Positions 17,668-25,380 of a stretch of DNA of 40,907 nt are shown in pieces (the stretch's first letter is position 1; every line of letters starts with the position of its first letter). Below the pieces are notes generated by a model. That model was not told where the DNA came from. It saw only the letters and a program-made list of their open reading frames with translations, and ran no database searches. The stretch spans positions 1 to 40,907 of the forward strand of contig JAAYEJ010000038.1 in assembly GCA_012728835.1 (NCBI GenBank), in the 5' to 3' direction. This stretch comes from Candidatus Brocadiaceae bacterium. GTDB taxonomy: Bacteria; Planctomycetota; Brocadiia; SM23-32. The position numbers were made by a program, and so were the translations under genes.

Positions 17668-18132
17668 CGCCCGCTCCGGTGCCGCACCCGACAGAAACCC
17701 ATCGGATTGTATGCGCCCAGCCATGACCGAAGTAAAGAAGCGCCGCCCCAAACCGCTCTGAAGGCCCAGATCGGCCCTCAGAGCCCTTGAGACCCGCACC
17801 GGAATCTGGCGCGGCGACCCGGAAATGAATGCCCGGCCCGCCCGCGAAACGGACCGCGGGGGCGTTTTACCTTGACGTGGCGCCATTATCCCTTACAATC
17901 TCCCCACACGACTGGGCCAATTCCGGCCGAAAAAAGCCGTACGGCTGCCTCGCTGCAGAACCGCAGGTGAGGCGTTTCACCTATGATGGTACGCTGAGGG
18001 ACGGCCCGGACCGAACCGGCGTGCCGGCCACGGCAGTTCGCGCAGATCCATCCATGCCAGGTGGGGCTGCTGTACGCGACGCCGGACGGCCTGCACCGCC
18101 GAGGCCCGAGGAACCGATCCCGGGAGACCCGG
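17668..18132. other. 465-base intergenic region between divergent prmC and pckG
   Basis: No coding region is supported. On the minus strand a TACAAT (complement of 17706-17711) lies about 40 bases before prmC, without a clear -35. On the plus strand the pckG promoter at 17872-17899 leaves a leader of about 225 bases. That leader contains a 6-bp hairpin AGGTGA/TCACCT (17965-17982) directly followed by the tiny frame ATG ATG GTA CGC TGA (17983-17997). No known riboswitch is recognised. Confidence 0.5.
17872..17899 (+). promoter_or_regulatory. Sigma-70-type promoter of pckG
   Basis: TTGACG (17872-17877) and TACAAT (17894-17899) are spaced by 16 bases, each one base off consensus. This is the best promoter in the gap and points at pckG 234 bases downstream. 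Confidence 0.65.
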
Positions 18133-20055
18133 ATGAAGAACACCCGCACAGAGCTGTTGCGCGCCCGACTGCCGGCCGACCACCTCCAACGGCTCACCGC
18201 GCTGCCCAACCCCACCCTCCACGAGTTCGTGGCGGACGCCATCGAGCTGTGCGAGCCCGACTCTGTATTCGTATGCACCGACCGCCCCGAAGACATCGCC
18301 TACGTGCGGCGTCAGGCCGTCGAACGGGCCGAAGAGACCCCGCTGAGGATCGAGGGCCACACAGTCCACTTCGACGGTTACTTCGATCAGGGCCGGGACC
18401 GGGAGGTCACGCGCTACCTCGTGCCGGAGACGGAGACGCTCAGCGAGGCGCTCAACCAGGTCGAACGCGGGAAGGGTCTGAGCGAGGTGCGCGGCTTCCT
18501 GAAGGGCTCGATGCACGGGCGCGAGATGGTGGTCCGCTTCCTCTGCCTGGGGCCCACGAACTCCCCCTTCAGCATCCCCTGCGTGCAGTGCACGGACAGC
18601 TTCTACGTCGCCCACAGCGAGGACCTGCTCTACCGGACGGGGTACGAGGAGTTCCGCCGGACCGGCGACCGGGCCGACTTCTTCCGCATCCTGCATTCGG
18701 CCGGCAGGCTCGACGAGCGCATGACCAGCAGCGAGCCGGACAAGAAGCGCATCTACATCGACTACACGGCCGATGCCATCTACAGCGTCAACACGCAGTA
18801 CGCCGGCAACACCGTCGGCCTGAAGAAGCTGGCCCTGCGCCTGACCATCCGCAAGGCCGAGCGCGAGGGCTGGCTGGCCGAGCACATGTTCCTGATGGGC
18901 GTGCACGGGCCGGGCGGACGCAAGACCTACTTCACCGGCGCCTTCCCCAGCGCCTGCGGCAAGACGTCCACCGCCATGCTCCCCGGCGAGACGATCGTCG
19001 GCGACGACATCGCCTACCTGCGCGACTTCGACGGCCGTGCCCGCGCCGTCAACGCCGAGAGCGGCATCTTCGGCATCATCCAGAGCGTCAACCCCAGGAA
19101 CGACCCGGCCATCCACGAGGTGCTCACAACGCCGGGCGAGGTCATCTTCTCCAACGTGCTCGTCAAGGACGGCCGTCCCTACTGGCTGGAGATGGGCGCG
19201 GACGTCGAGATGCCGCGCGACGGAGTCAACTACAGCGGCGAATGGCAGGTGGGGAAGAAGGGCCCAGATGGCAAGGAAGTACCCCTCGCCCACAAGAACG
19301 CCCGTTACACGGTCGCCCTGAAAGCGGTGGCCAACGTCGACCCGGAACTGGACAACCCCGACGGAGTGCCCGTCGGCGGCATCATCTACGGAGGACGAGC
19401 CGCCCGATGCCCGGTGCCCGTCCGCCAGAGCTTCGACTGGGCACACGGCATCGTCACCTGCGGCGGAGCCCTGGAGACCGAGACGACCTTCGCCGTCATC
19501 GGCCAGGAGGGACGTGTCGAGGTCAACCTGATGAGCATTCAGGACTTCGTGTCCATCCCCCTCGGCCGCTACATCGCCAACAACCTGAGCTTCGGCGACA
19601 AGCTCCGGTGCCCCCCTCCGATCTTCGGGGTCAACTACTTCCTGCGCGACACCGACGGCCGGTTCCTCAACGGGCTGCGCGACAAGGCCGTCTGGCTCAA
19701 GTGGATGGAACTGCGCGTGCACGGCGAGGCGGACGCTGTGCGGGGCCCCACCGGCTGGCTGCCCCGCTACGACGATCTGGCACGGCTCTTCAGGGATGTG
19801 CTCCAGGCCGACTACTCGCGGGACGACTACGTCCGCCAGTTCACGATCCCCGTGCCCGAGAACCTGGCACGGCTCGACCGGGTCGAGGCATTCTACCGCG
19901 ACCACGTGCCCGGCGCCCCGGCGGCCGTGGCCCGCACGCTCCGGGAACAGCGCCGCCGCCTGGAGGAAGCGCAGGCCCGGTTCGGCGACCGGATCTCTCC
20001 GTTCGACCTCTGCTCCTCGGCACCCCCCTTGCATCCACCCGCGGGCGTCGGATAG
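18133..20055 (+). CDS. pckG: Phosphoenolpyruvate carboxykinase, GTP type
   Basis: 640 residues, the size of GTP-dependent PEPCK rather than the shorter ATP form. It interconverts oxaloacetate + GTP with PEP + CO2 + GDP, at the entry to gluconeogenesis (or running anaplerotically). Visible signatures: PTNSPFSIPCVQCTDSFYVAHSE, the kinase loop FPSACGKTSTAML with the reactive Cys275, VGDDIAYLR, and ESGIFGI with NPRNDP. Start ATG 18133 is preceded by GGGAG at 7 bases; the upstream in-frame extension of 24 codons lacks a ribosome site. The product of this enzyme, PEP, is the substrate of the nearby MurA, though the genes are divergent. Confidence 0.97.
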   Translation: MKNTRTELLRARLPADHLQRLTALPNPTLHEFVADAIELCEPDSVFVCTDRPEDIAYVRRQAVERAEETPLRIEGHTVHFDGYFDQGRDREVTRYLVPETETLSEALNQVERGKGLSEVRGFLKGSMHGREMVVRFLCLGPTNSPFSIPCVQCTDSFYVAHSEDLLYRTGYEEFRRTGDRADFFRILHSAGRLDERMTSSEPDKKRIYIDYTADAIYSVNTQYAGNTVGLKKLALRLTIRKAEREGWLAEHMFLMGVHGPGGRKTYFTGAFPSACGKTSTAMLPGETIVGDDIAYLRDFDGRARAVNAESGIFGIIQSVNPRNDPAIHEVLTTPGEVIFSNVLVKDGRPYWLEMGADVEMPRDGVNYSGEWQVGKKGPDGKEVPLAHKNARYTVALKAVANVDPELDNPDGVPVGGIIYGGRAARCPVPVRQSFDWAHGIVTCGGALETETTFAVIGQEGRVEVNLMSIQDFVSIPLGRYIANNLSFGDKLRCPPPIFGVNYFLRDTDGRFLNGLRDKAVWLKWMELRVHGEADAVRGPTGWLPRYDDLARLFRDVLQADYSRDDYVRQFTIPVPENLARLDRVEAFYRDHVPGAPAAVARTLREQRRRLEEAQARFGDRISPFDLCSSAPPLHPPAGVG

Positions 20056-20110
20056 ACATATCCCCGGGCGGGGCCTCTGTCCCCGCAGGCCCGCACGCGG
20101 GGGGATGACC

Positions 20111-20950
20111 ATGGCACAGCCGTCCGGCAGAGGTTGGCAGCGCCTCCGGACACTGGTGATCTGCCTCGGCGCGGCCGCGTTCGTGTTCCTGATGCCCGCC
20201 CGGCTGACGGCGCCCGCCCGGACGCTGTTCAACGAGGCGGTCGGACCGGTCGAGACCGCCGCCTTTCAGGCAACCGGGGACGCCCTGGCCGCCACCGGCA
20301 CGTTGACGGACATGTTCCTGCAGCGCGACCGGGAGCGGGCGCTCGCGGCCGAGGTCGCCCGCCTGGGCAACGAGGTCCTCGTCCTGGCCGACGCAGTGGC
20401 CCGCGCCCGACGCGAACTGGACGCCGTGGGCACGCTGACCGTCGTCGACCTTCCGTTCCATGCCGTCAGCGCGCGCATCAGCGCCTACGACACCTCCCCC
20501 ATGCGCCAGACGGTCTCGGTGCGCGCCGGCGCCCGGGACGGAGTCGGCCCGGGCATGGCGGCCGTCGCCCAGGGCGCGCTGGTCGGCGTGGTCACCGAGG
20601 CCGGCCCCCGCCAGTGTCGCGTGCGGCTCATCACCGACCCCGGCAGCGCCCTCCCCTGCCGGGCGGCCACGGGGCAGGACGTCTTCGTGCTCCAGGGCAC
20701 CGGCGCCCCCCTGTGCAACGTGGACTGGGTGGACCGCCACGGGTTCCTGGGAGTCGGAGACGTGCTGGTCACAAGCGCGCGACGACACGATCCGGACAGC
20801 CTGCTGGTCCTCCCGGACGGCGTGCCGGTCGCCACCGTGCAGACGCTCGCGCCGGACCGCCTCCGCCCGCTCTTCCTGGAGGTGGCCGCCGAGCCGCGCG
20901 CCCGCCTGGAGCGCCTGGAAACGGTGCAGATCCTGGTGCCCGACGCCTGA
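20111..20950 (+). CDS. mreC: MreC-like rod-shape protein
   Basis: 279 residues. One N-terminal membrane segment (about 15-33, LVICLGAAAFVFLMPA), then a coiled-coil stretch (about 70-105, RDRERALAAEVARLGNEVL) and the two-barrel MreC periplasmic domain with RQTVSVRAGARDGVGPGM, GALVGVVTEAGPRQCRVRLITDPGSALP and DVLVTSARRHDPDSL. MreC bridges cytoplasmic MreB filaments to the wall synthases. MreB and MreD are not adjacent; the gene follows pckG by 55 bases instead. ATG 20111 is used, with a G-run 6 bases upstream; ATG 20105 is in frame. Similarity is moderate, so an MreC paralogue is possible. Confidence 0.8.
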   Translation: MAQPSGRGWQRLRTLVICLGAAAFVFLMPARLTAPARTLFNEAVGPVETAAFQATGDALAATGTLTDMFLQRDRERALAAEVARLGNEVLVLADAVARARRELDAVGTLTVVDLPFHAVSARISAYDTSPMRQTVSVRAGARDGVGPGMAAVAQGALVGVVTEAGPRQCRVRLITDPGSALPCRAATGQDVFVLQGTGAPLCNVDWVDRHGFLGVGDVLVTSARRHDPDSLLVLPDGVPVATVQTLAPDRLRPLFLEVAAEPRARLERLETVQILVPDA

Positions 20951-20960
20951 CGCTCAGGCG
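20944..20960. terminator. Bidirectional hairpin containing both convergent stop codons
   Basis: CGCCTGA/TCAGGCG form a perfect 7-bp stem with a 3-base loop. The TGA in the left arm is the mreC stop and the TCA in the right arm is the yggS stop on the other strand. No U tract on either side, so termination is inferred. Confidence 0.45.
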
Positions 20961-21610
20961 CGCCTCGGACCGAAGATGGCCGTGCCGATCCGCACCATGT
21001 TGGCGCCCTCCTCCACGGCCACGCGGTAGGAGTGCGTCATGCCCATGGACAGCGCGTCCATGCGCACCCCCGGGGGGCATTCGCCGCAGAGCCGCTCGAA
21101 CAGCCCGCGCACGCGACGGAGGTAGGGCCGGGCGTCTTCGGGGTCCTCGCAGTAGGGCTCCATGGCCATGAGCCCCTCGATGCGCAGATTGGGCAGGGCG
21201 GCGACGCTGCGAATCAGGTCGGGCACGGAATCGTAGGGCGCACCGGTCTTGCTCGACTCCCCCCCCACGTTGACCTCGATGCAGACCCGCACGGGACCCT
21301 TTGCCCGGTCGTTGAGGACCCGGGCGAGCCGCAGCGAGTCGACGCTCTGGAAGACGTCGAAGGTCTCCAGCGCCCGACCCGCCTTGTTGCGCTGCAGGTG
21401 CCCGATCATGTGCCATTCGACGCCGGGCGTCGGCCCCAGTTCGGCGCGGGCGGCCTGGGCCTCCTGCACGTAGTTGTGCCCGATCACGCGCGCGCCGGCG
21501 GCGAGCACGTCGGCCATCTCGGCGGCGGTCCGCGCCTTGGCGGCGACGACGATCGTCACGTCCTCGGGCAGCGACCGTCGGATGCGGCCGTAGTTCTCAG
21601 CGGCGTCCAT
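20954..21610 (-). CDS. yggS: YggS/PLPBP-family pyridoxal-phosphate homeostasis protein
   Basis: 218 residues, the family's size. The single-domain PLP-binding barrel is related to alanine racemase but not catalytic; it controls free PLP and amino/keto acid balance. Features: IVVAAKARTAAEM with the PLP Lys25, VEWHMIGHLQRNK, EVNVGGESSKTG, RIEGLMAMEP, LSMGMTHSYRVAVEEGANMVRIGTAIFG. The usual GEN motif reads GHN (44-46), a notable change of Glu to His. ATG 21610 is chosen with GGGGTG 5-6 bases upstream; GTG 21619 is possible. Last gene of the thi4-panD-yggS group, 32 bases after panD. Confidence 0.92.
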   Translation of the reverse strand: MDAAENYGRIRRSLPEDVTIVVAAKARTAAEMADVLAAGARVIGHNYVQEAQAARAELGPTPGVEWHMIGHLQRNKAGRALETFDVFQSVDSLRLARVLNDRAKGPVRVCIEVNVGGESSKTGAPYDSVPDLIRSVAALPNLRIEGLMAMEPYCEDPEDARPYLRRVRGLFERLCGECPPGVRMDALSMGMTHSYRVAVEEGANMVRIGTAIFGPRRA

Positions 21611-21642
21611 GGTGGTCACCCCGTACCCCGCTGGAGGAGGCT

Positions 21643-21984
21643 CTACATGAAGCGCACGAAACGGTTCCGATCGTCCACCAGGACCTTGCGGACCTCGACG
21701 GGCCCCTCGGCCAGTTCGAAGCCCATCACGATCACCCGGTGCCCCTTACGGATGCGGTGGGCGGCGGCACCGTTGATGCAGACCCGGCCCAGGCCGCGCT
21801 CGCCGACGATGACGTAGGTCTCCACGCGTTCCCCGTTGTCCAGGTCCGCCACCAGCACCTTCTCGCCCTCCATCAGCCCGGCGCGTTCCACAAGGTCCGC
21901 GTCCAGGTCGATGCTGCCGACGTACTCGACGTCCGCGTCCGTCACCGTGGCGCGGTGGATCTTCGATCGCAGGAACCAGCGCAT
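21643..21984 (-). CDS. panD: Aspartate 1-decarboxylase proenzyme
   Basis: 113 residues. PanD makes beta-alanine from aspartate for pantothenate and coenzyme A. The proenzyme cleaves itself between Gly23 and Ser24 in EYVGSIDLD to create the pyruvoyl cofactor. KIHRATVTDADVEYVGS is the classic N-terminus, with Lys8, and RVETYVIVGERGLGRVCINGAAAH contains the family core. Length and motifs are complete, so it should be active. ATG 21984 lies 6 bases after AAGGAG. It sits 36 bases behind thi4, and the next gene handles PLP, so the unit groups cofactor genes. Confidence 0.97.
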   Translation of the reverse strand: MRWFLRSKIHRATVTDADVEYVGSIDLDADLVERAGLMEGEKVLVADLDNGERVETYVIVGERGLGRVCINGAAAHRIRKGHRVIVMGFELAEGPVEVRKVLVDDRNRFVRFM

Positions 21985-22020
21985 TGACCTCTCCTTCACG
22001 GCTCCTGAAGGCGGCGGCCG

Positions 22021-22773
22021 TCAGCCGGACAGGGCCTCGACGACCAGTTGGGCCACACGGCGGCCGGACTTGAGCATGCCGCCGAAGATCGGGCCCATGC
22101 GCGGCAACCCGTGCGTCGCACAGACGGACATCCCCGCCACGTAGAGCCCGGGGAAGATCTCGCCGGCGCGCTCGACCACGCCCTTCTCGGCCGGTTCGAC
22201 GTCCATGAAGCCCTCTCCGATGCTCCGCGGCAGCGCCTCGGGCCGCTTGCGCCGCAGCATCTCGACCACCTCGGACGGGTGCCCCGAGGAATCCACCACC
22301 TTGCGCGTGGCCAGGCAGACGGGGTCGACGTGGAGGCCGGCCATGCGGATCGGCGTGGAGTTGATGACAACACCGCAGACGACGTCGTTCTTCACGACGA
22401 TGTCCTCGACCTCCGTCAGGTTCAGGATGGTGGCTCCCGCCTGTTCGGCGCGCAGTGTGAGTGCAGCGGCCAGTTCGACGGCGCCGGCGGTGTGCAGATC
22501 GTTCCACTTCTCATGGCGCACGCCGAACTCGTCGAGCAGCTCGGGCTCGTCGACCACGATGACGTTCTGCCCGATGCCGCCGCCCCAGATGCCGCCGCCG
22601 GTGGACAGCTTGCGCTCCAGCACGACGGCCTTCAGCCCCGCCCTGGCCATGTGGTAGGCGGCCGCCAGCCCGGCGGGCCCGGCACCGACGACGATCGCGT
22701 CGCTCTCGAGCACACGGGTGAACTTGCGGTGGAACGTCTCCAGGATCGCCCTGGTGATGTCGATCTCCTTCAT
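22021..22773 (-). CDS. thi4: THI4-family thiazole synthase, sulfide-dependent type
   Basis: 250 residues. THI4 enzymes build the ADP-thiazole moiety of thiamine from NAD and glycine. An FAD/NAD-type Rossmann motif VVGAGPAGLAAAYHMA at 28-43 is followed by RKLSTGGGIWGGGIG and the C-terminal GMSVCATHGLPRMGPIFGGMLKSG. In yeast the sulfur donor is Cys205 in CCMDP; here the aligned site reads GLHVDP, with His148. By analogy with archaeal enzymes (Methanocaldococcus type) this suggests use of free sulfide in repeated turnover, not suicide chemistry. Start ATG 22773 follows AGGGA. First gene of the cofactor operon. Confidence 0.9.
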   Translation of the reverse strand: MKEIDITRAILETFHRKFTRVLESDAIVVGAGPAGLAAAYHMARAGLKAVVLERKLSTGGGIWGGGIGQNVIVVDEPELLDEFGVRHEKWNDLHTAGAVELAAALTLRAEQAGATILNLTEVEDIVVKNDVVCGVVINSTPIRMAGLHVDPVCLATRKVVDSSGHPSEVVEMLRRKRPEALPRSIGEGFMDVEPAEKGVVERAGEIFPGLYVAGMSVCATHGLPRMGPIFGGMLKSGRRVAQLVVEALSG

Positions 22774-22797
22774 CTCGATCTTCCCTGGCAGTAGAAC

Positions 22798-22849
22798 GGC
22801 CGGAATGCCGGCCTGAAGGCAGGGGCGGCCCGGCAGAGGGCCTGCCGGG
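22798..22849 (-). promoter_or_regulatory. Two-hairpin leader of thi4
   Basis: In the transcript, an 8-bp perfect hairpin (arms 22829-22836 and 22842-22849, 5-base loop) is followed by a 6-bp perfect hairpin GGCCGG/CCGGCC with a 4-base loop (22798-22813). They fill the leader between promoter and ribosome site. Typical TPP-riboswitch sequences such as CTGAGA are not seen. Confidence 0.4.
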
Positions 22850-22852
22850 GCC

Positions 22853-22881
22853 ATTATAGTCCCGTGTTGACGGGCTGTCCA
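22853..22881 (-). promoter_or_regulatory. Sigma-70-type promoter of thi4-panD-yggS
   Basis: TGGACA (complement of 22876-22881) and a perfect TATAAT (complement of 22853-22858) with a 17-base spacer, reading toward thi4 about 80 bases away. Confidence 0.7.
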
Positions 22882-22940
22882 TGACACAGGGAGGCGGACG
22901 GACCTCGACCGGCCGGCGCGCCGCCGTCCGATGCCCGACT

Positions 22941-22969
22941 TTGCGCATGCCTGCCACGTCTGCTATGCT
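22941..22969 (+). promoter_or_regulatory. Probable promoter of the PP-loop/sigma-like pair
   Basis: TTGCGC (22941-22946) and TATGCT (22964-22969) are separated by 17 bases and lie 70 bases before the GTG at 23039. The match is moderate. Confidence 0.45.
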
Positions 22970-23038
22970 GGCAGAGAGCGGCGCGGCGCGGCGCGCGCGG
23001 CACGCATCTGATCCTATAGAAAACACTTACGACTCCTC

Positions 23039-24028
23039 GTGGACAACGGAACTGACCCCAGAACCGTGCTCCTCTACTCGGGCGGCCTCGACAGCCGGCT
23101 GGCCTGTGAAGTGCTGCGCCGGGCCGGCGTGGACGTCGTCCTTCTCCAGCACGAAAGCGTGTTCTTCCCCCTGCGGGAGGGCTCGGAGGCGCCGCCCGGC
23201 GTCTCGGTGGTCGTGCGCGACCTGACCGAGGAGGTGATCCGCCTGGTCGCCGAGCCGCACTACGGCCTGGGGAAGAACGCCAACCCGTGCCTCGACTGCA
23301 AGCAGCGGATGTATGCGCTTGCCTGGGAGGAGGCCGGGCGGCAGGGCGCGGATTTCATCGCCACCGGCGAAGTGCTCGGGCAGCGCCCCATGTCGCAGAA
23401 CCGCGAGGCATTCGCCCGGATGGAGAAGGGCGCCGGCCTGCGCGGGCTCGTCCTGCGGCCCCTTTCGGGCCGGCTTCTGCCGCCCACCATCCCGGAGGAA
23501 CGCGGCTTGATCGACCGGGCCGACCTGCTGGACCTGCAGGGGCGCGGCCGCAAACGCCAGATCGCGCTGGCCGCCGCCTGGGGCATTCGCGACTACCCCA
23601 CCCCTGCCGGAGGCTGCAAACTGACCGATCCGCAGTACGCCGGCCGCGTCCTGCGGCTGCGCGCCCTGGGCCGCCTGACGGCGGAGAACCTGCGCGCCGC
23701 ACGCTTCGGGCGGTTCGTGGAGTTGCCGGACGGCGCCCCGGCCCTGATTGGCCGCAGCCATGCCGACAACGAGGCCCTTCTGGCCGATGCGCCGGAGGGG
23801 TCCTTCATCGTCGAACTCGCCGGGCGGCCGGGGCCGCTGGCCTGCGTGCTCGGGCCGGCCGGCGCGGCGGATCTGGAGCAGGCAGGGGCGCTTGTGATAC
23901 GCTACAGCCGGTTTGCGGGCGTGCCCGGGTGCGAGGTGCTCGCGCGCACGCGCGACGAGGCCCGCGCCGGGCATGCACGGACGGCGGCCGGTGACGGCCG
24001 GCCCGGCCGCAGGGAGCCGGCAGGGTGA
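23039..24028 (+). CDS. PP-loop ATPase, tRNA thiouridylase-like
   Basis: 329 residues. The PP-loop LLYSGGLDSRLACEV (SGGLDS at 14-19) activates a base by adenylation. NPCLDCK gives Cys84 and Cys87, and TPAGGCKLTDPQYAGRVLRLR gives Cys193, the Cys-x2-Cys plus distant Cys pattern that in several ThiI/MnmA/TtuA-like enzymes holds a [4Fe-4S] cluster for sulfur insertion. IATGEVLGQRPMSQNR is also typical of this group. The likely job is 2- or 4-thiouridine formation in tRNA; the exact position is unknown. GTG 23039 has no clear ribosome site. Its stop overlaps the next start as GTGA, so translation is coupled. The last 30 residues look unstructured. Confidence 0.78.
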   Translation: MDNGTDPRTVLLYSGGLDSRLACEVLRRAGVDVVLLQHESVFFPLREGSEAPPGVSVVVRDLTEEVIRLVAEPHYGLGKNANPCLDCKQRMYALAWEEAGRQGADFIATGEVLGQRPMSQNREAFARMEKGAGLRGLVLRPLSGRLLPPTIPEERGLIDRADLLDLQGRGRKRQIALAAAWGIRDYPTPAGGCKLTDPQYAGRVLRLRALGRLTAENLRAARFGRFVELPDGAPALIGRSHADNEALLADAPEGSFIVELAGRPGPLACVLGPAGAADLEQAGALVIRYSRFAGVPGCEVLARTRDEARAGHARTAAGDGRPGRREPAG

Positions 24029-25380
24029 GCATGTTCACTTTCGAGACCATCGGGCAACTGCACCGGCAGCTCGAACGCGGCCCGGCACGCGTGCGCCGCC
24101 AGCAGGTCCAGCGCCTCGAGGAGCTGGTGGAGGGCCTCGAGCCCGATCGCCTGTATCCGTACGACTTCCTCTTCTACCGCATCACGCGCTACCGCCCTCG
24201 CGAGGACGTCCGCGAGAGCTTCCCGGGACGCGAACTGCTTCCCGACCTCCTGACGACGCTCCGCGAACTCTCGGCCGGCGTCCCGGCCGACGTCGCCGAG
24301 GTCGACGAGACCGTCTGCTCCCTGGCCGACGTGGCCCGGTCCTGCAACGTGTCCGTGCGCACCGTGCGCAGGTGGCGCCTGCGCGGGCTGCCGACGGCCT
24401 ACTACCGGTTCCCGGATGGGCAGGCGCGGATGGGCGTGCGGGAGTCGGTGCTGGCGCGATTCCTGGAACGGAACGCCGAGCTGGTGAGTTCCTCCGGCCG
24501 ATTCTCGCGGCTGACCGAGTCCGAACAGGCGGAGATCATCCGCCGGGCGCGGAAACGCACGTCCGCCGGGGCCGACGTCACCCTGACCGGAGTCGCCACG
24601 GAGATCGCCGAGGAGATCGGACGCGCCCCGGAGACGGTGCGCCTGGCCCTGCTGCGCCATGACCGCGAACGACCGGACGAACGCGTGTTCGAGCACACCT
24701 CCAGGCGCCCGGCCCGCCCGGGCGAGGTGGCCGCGAGGATGCTGGCCGGGTACGCGGAGGGCCGGCCCGTCGAGGAACTGGCGCAGACCTTCGGCCGCTC
24801 GCGGGCGACCGTCTACCGGCTGATCAACCGCCAGCGGGCGATCAGGCTGCTCAAGGAGGCCATCGCGAGCCGGTCGGATCCGGCCTTCGAGACGCCCGGT
24901 GCCGACGAGGCCGTCCTCGGCCCGGAGTTCGGTGCGGCCCTGGCCAGGGCGGAGTCCCTGCCGGCGCGCGCCCAGAAACGGGAGCCGGACGGCGCCTGGA
25001 AGCAGTCGCCGCTGAGCCGGGCGGAGGAGGCCGCGCTCCTGCGCGCATACCACTATGCCCGGCACAGGGCGGGCCGGCTGCGGCGGGAGCTGGACCCGCG
25101 CCGATACGTGCCCTCGCGCCTCCTGGACGAGATCGAGTCGCTCCTGGCCCTGGCCGCAAGGATCAAGGACCTCGTGATGCGCATCCATGCCCCGCTGGCG
25201 GAGCACGTCGCCCAGCAGCACTCCGCGCCGGGATCCGATTCGGCTGAGCTGGTGCCGGCGGCCCTGGAGCAGATGGCCGCGTCGGTCGATTCCTTCGACT
25301 ACGCCGGCCCGGCCCGGTTCACGGCGCACGCGAACCTGGAGATGCTCAAGTACTTCGCCCGGAGGCCGGCGAAAGGCTGA
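24025..25380 (+). CDS. Multi-HTH protein with truncated sigma-70-like C-terminus
   Basis: 451 residues. Three helix-turn-helix candidates are visible: SLADVARSCNVSVRTVRRWRLRG (98-121, MerR/sigma-like), ATEIAEEIGRAPETVRLALL (191-210) and VEELAQTFGRSRATVYRLIN (249-268). Residues 328-447 then follow sigma-70 regions 1.2 to 2.4: SPLSRAEEAALLRAYHYARH, IKDLVMRIHAPLAEHVAQQH, and SVDSFDYAGPARFTAHANLEMLKYFAR. The frame ends four residues later, so regions 3 and 4 are missing. The core-binding 2.2 stretch (ELVPAALEQMAASVDSFD) is far from the usual DLIQEGNIGLMKAVEKFD type. It may be a regulator or an altered sigma factor. GTG start overlaps the thiolation gene stop; ATG 24031 is possible. Confidence 0.72.
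   Translation: MSMFTFETIGQLHRQLERGPARVRRQQVQRLEELVEGLEPDRLYPYDFLFYRITRYRPREDVRESFPGRELLPDLLTTLRELSAGVPADVAEVDETVCSLADVARSCNVSVRTVRRWRLRGLPTAYYRFPDGQARMGVRESVLARFLERNAELVSSSGRFSRLTESEQAEIIRRARKRTSAGADVTLTGVATEIAEEIGRAPETVRLALLRHDRERPDERVFEHTSRRPARPGEVAARMLAGYAEGRPVEELAQTFGRSRATVYRLINRQRAIRLLKEAIASRSDPAFETPGADEAVLGPEFGAALARAESLPARAQKREPDGAWKQSPLSRAEEAALLRAYHYARHRAGRLRRELDPRRYVPSRLLDEIESLLALAARIKDLVMRIHAPLAEHVAQQHSAPGSDSAELVPAALEQMAASVDSFDYAGPARFTAHANLEMLKYFARRPAKG

Noticed and set aside
17829-20108. 759-residue plus-strand frame over pckG
   Set aside because: Out-of-frame shadow rich in Arg and Pro; pckG itself is unmistakable.
22774-22852. TPP riboswitch upstream of thi4
   Set aside because: The leader is too short and lacks the conserved thi-box sequences.
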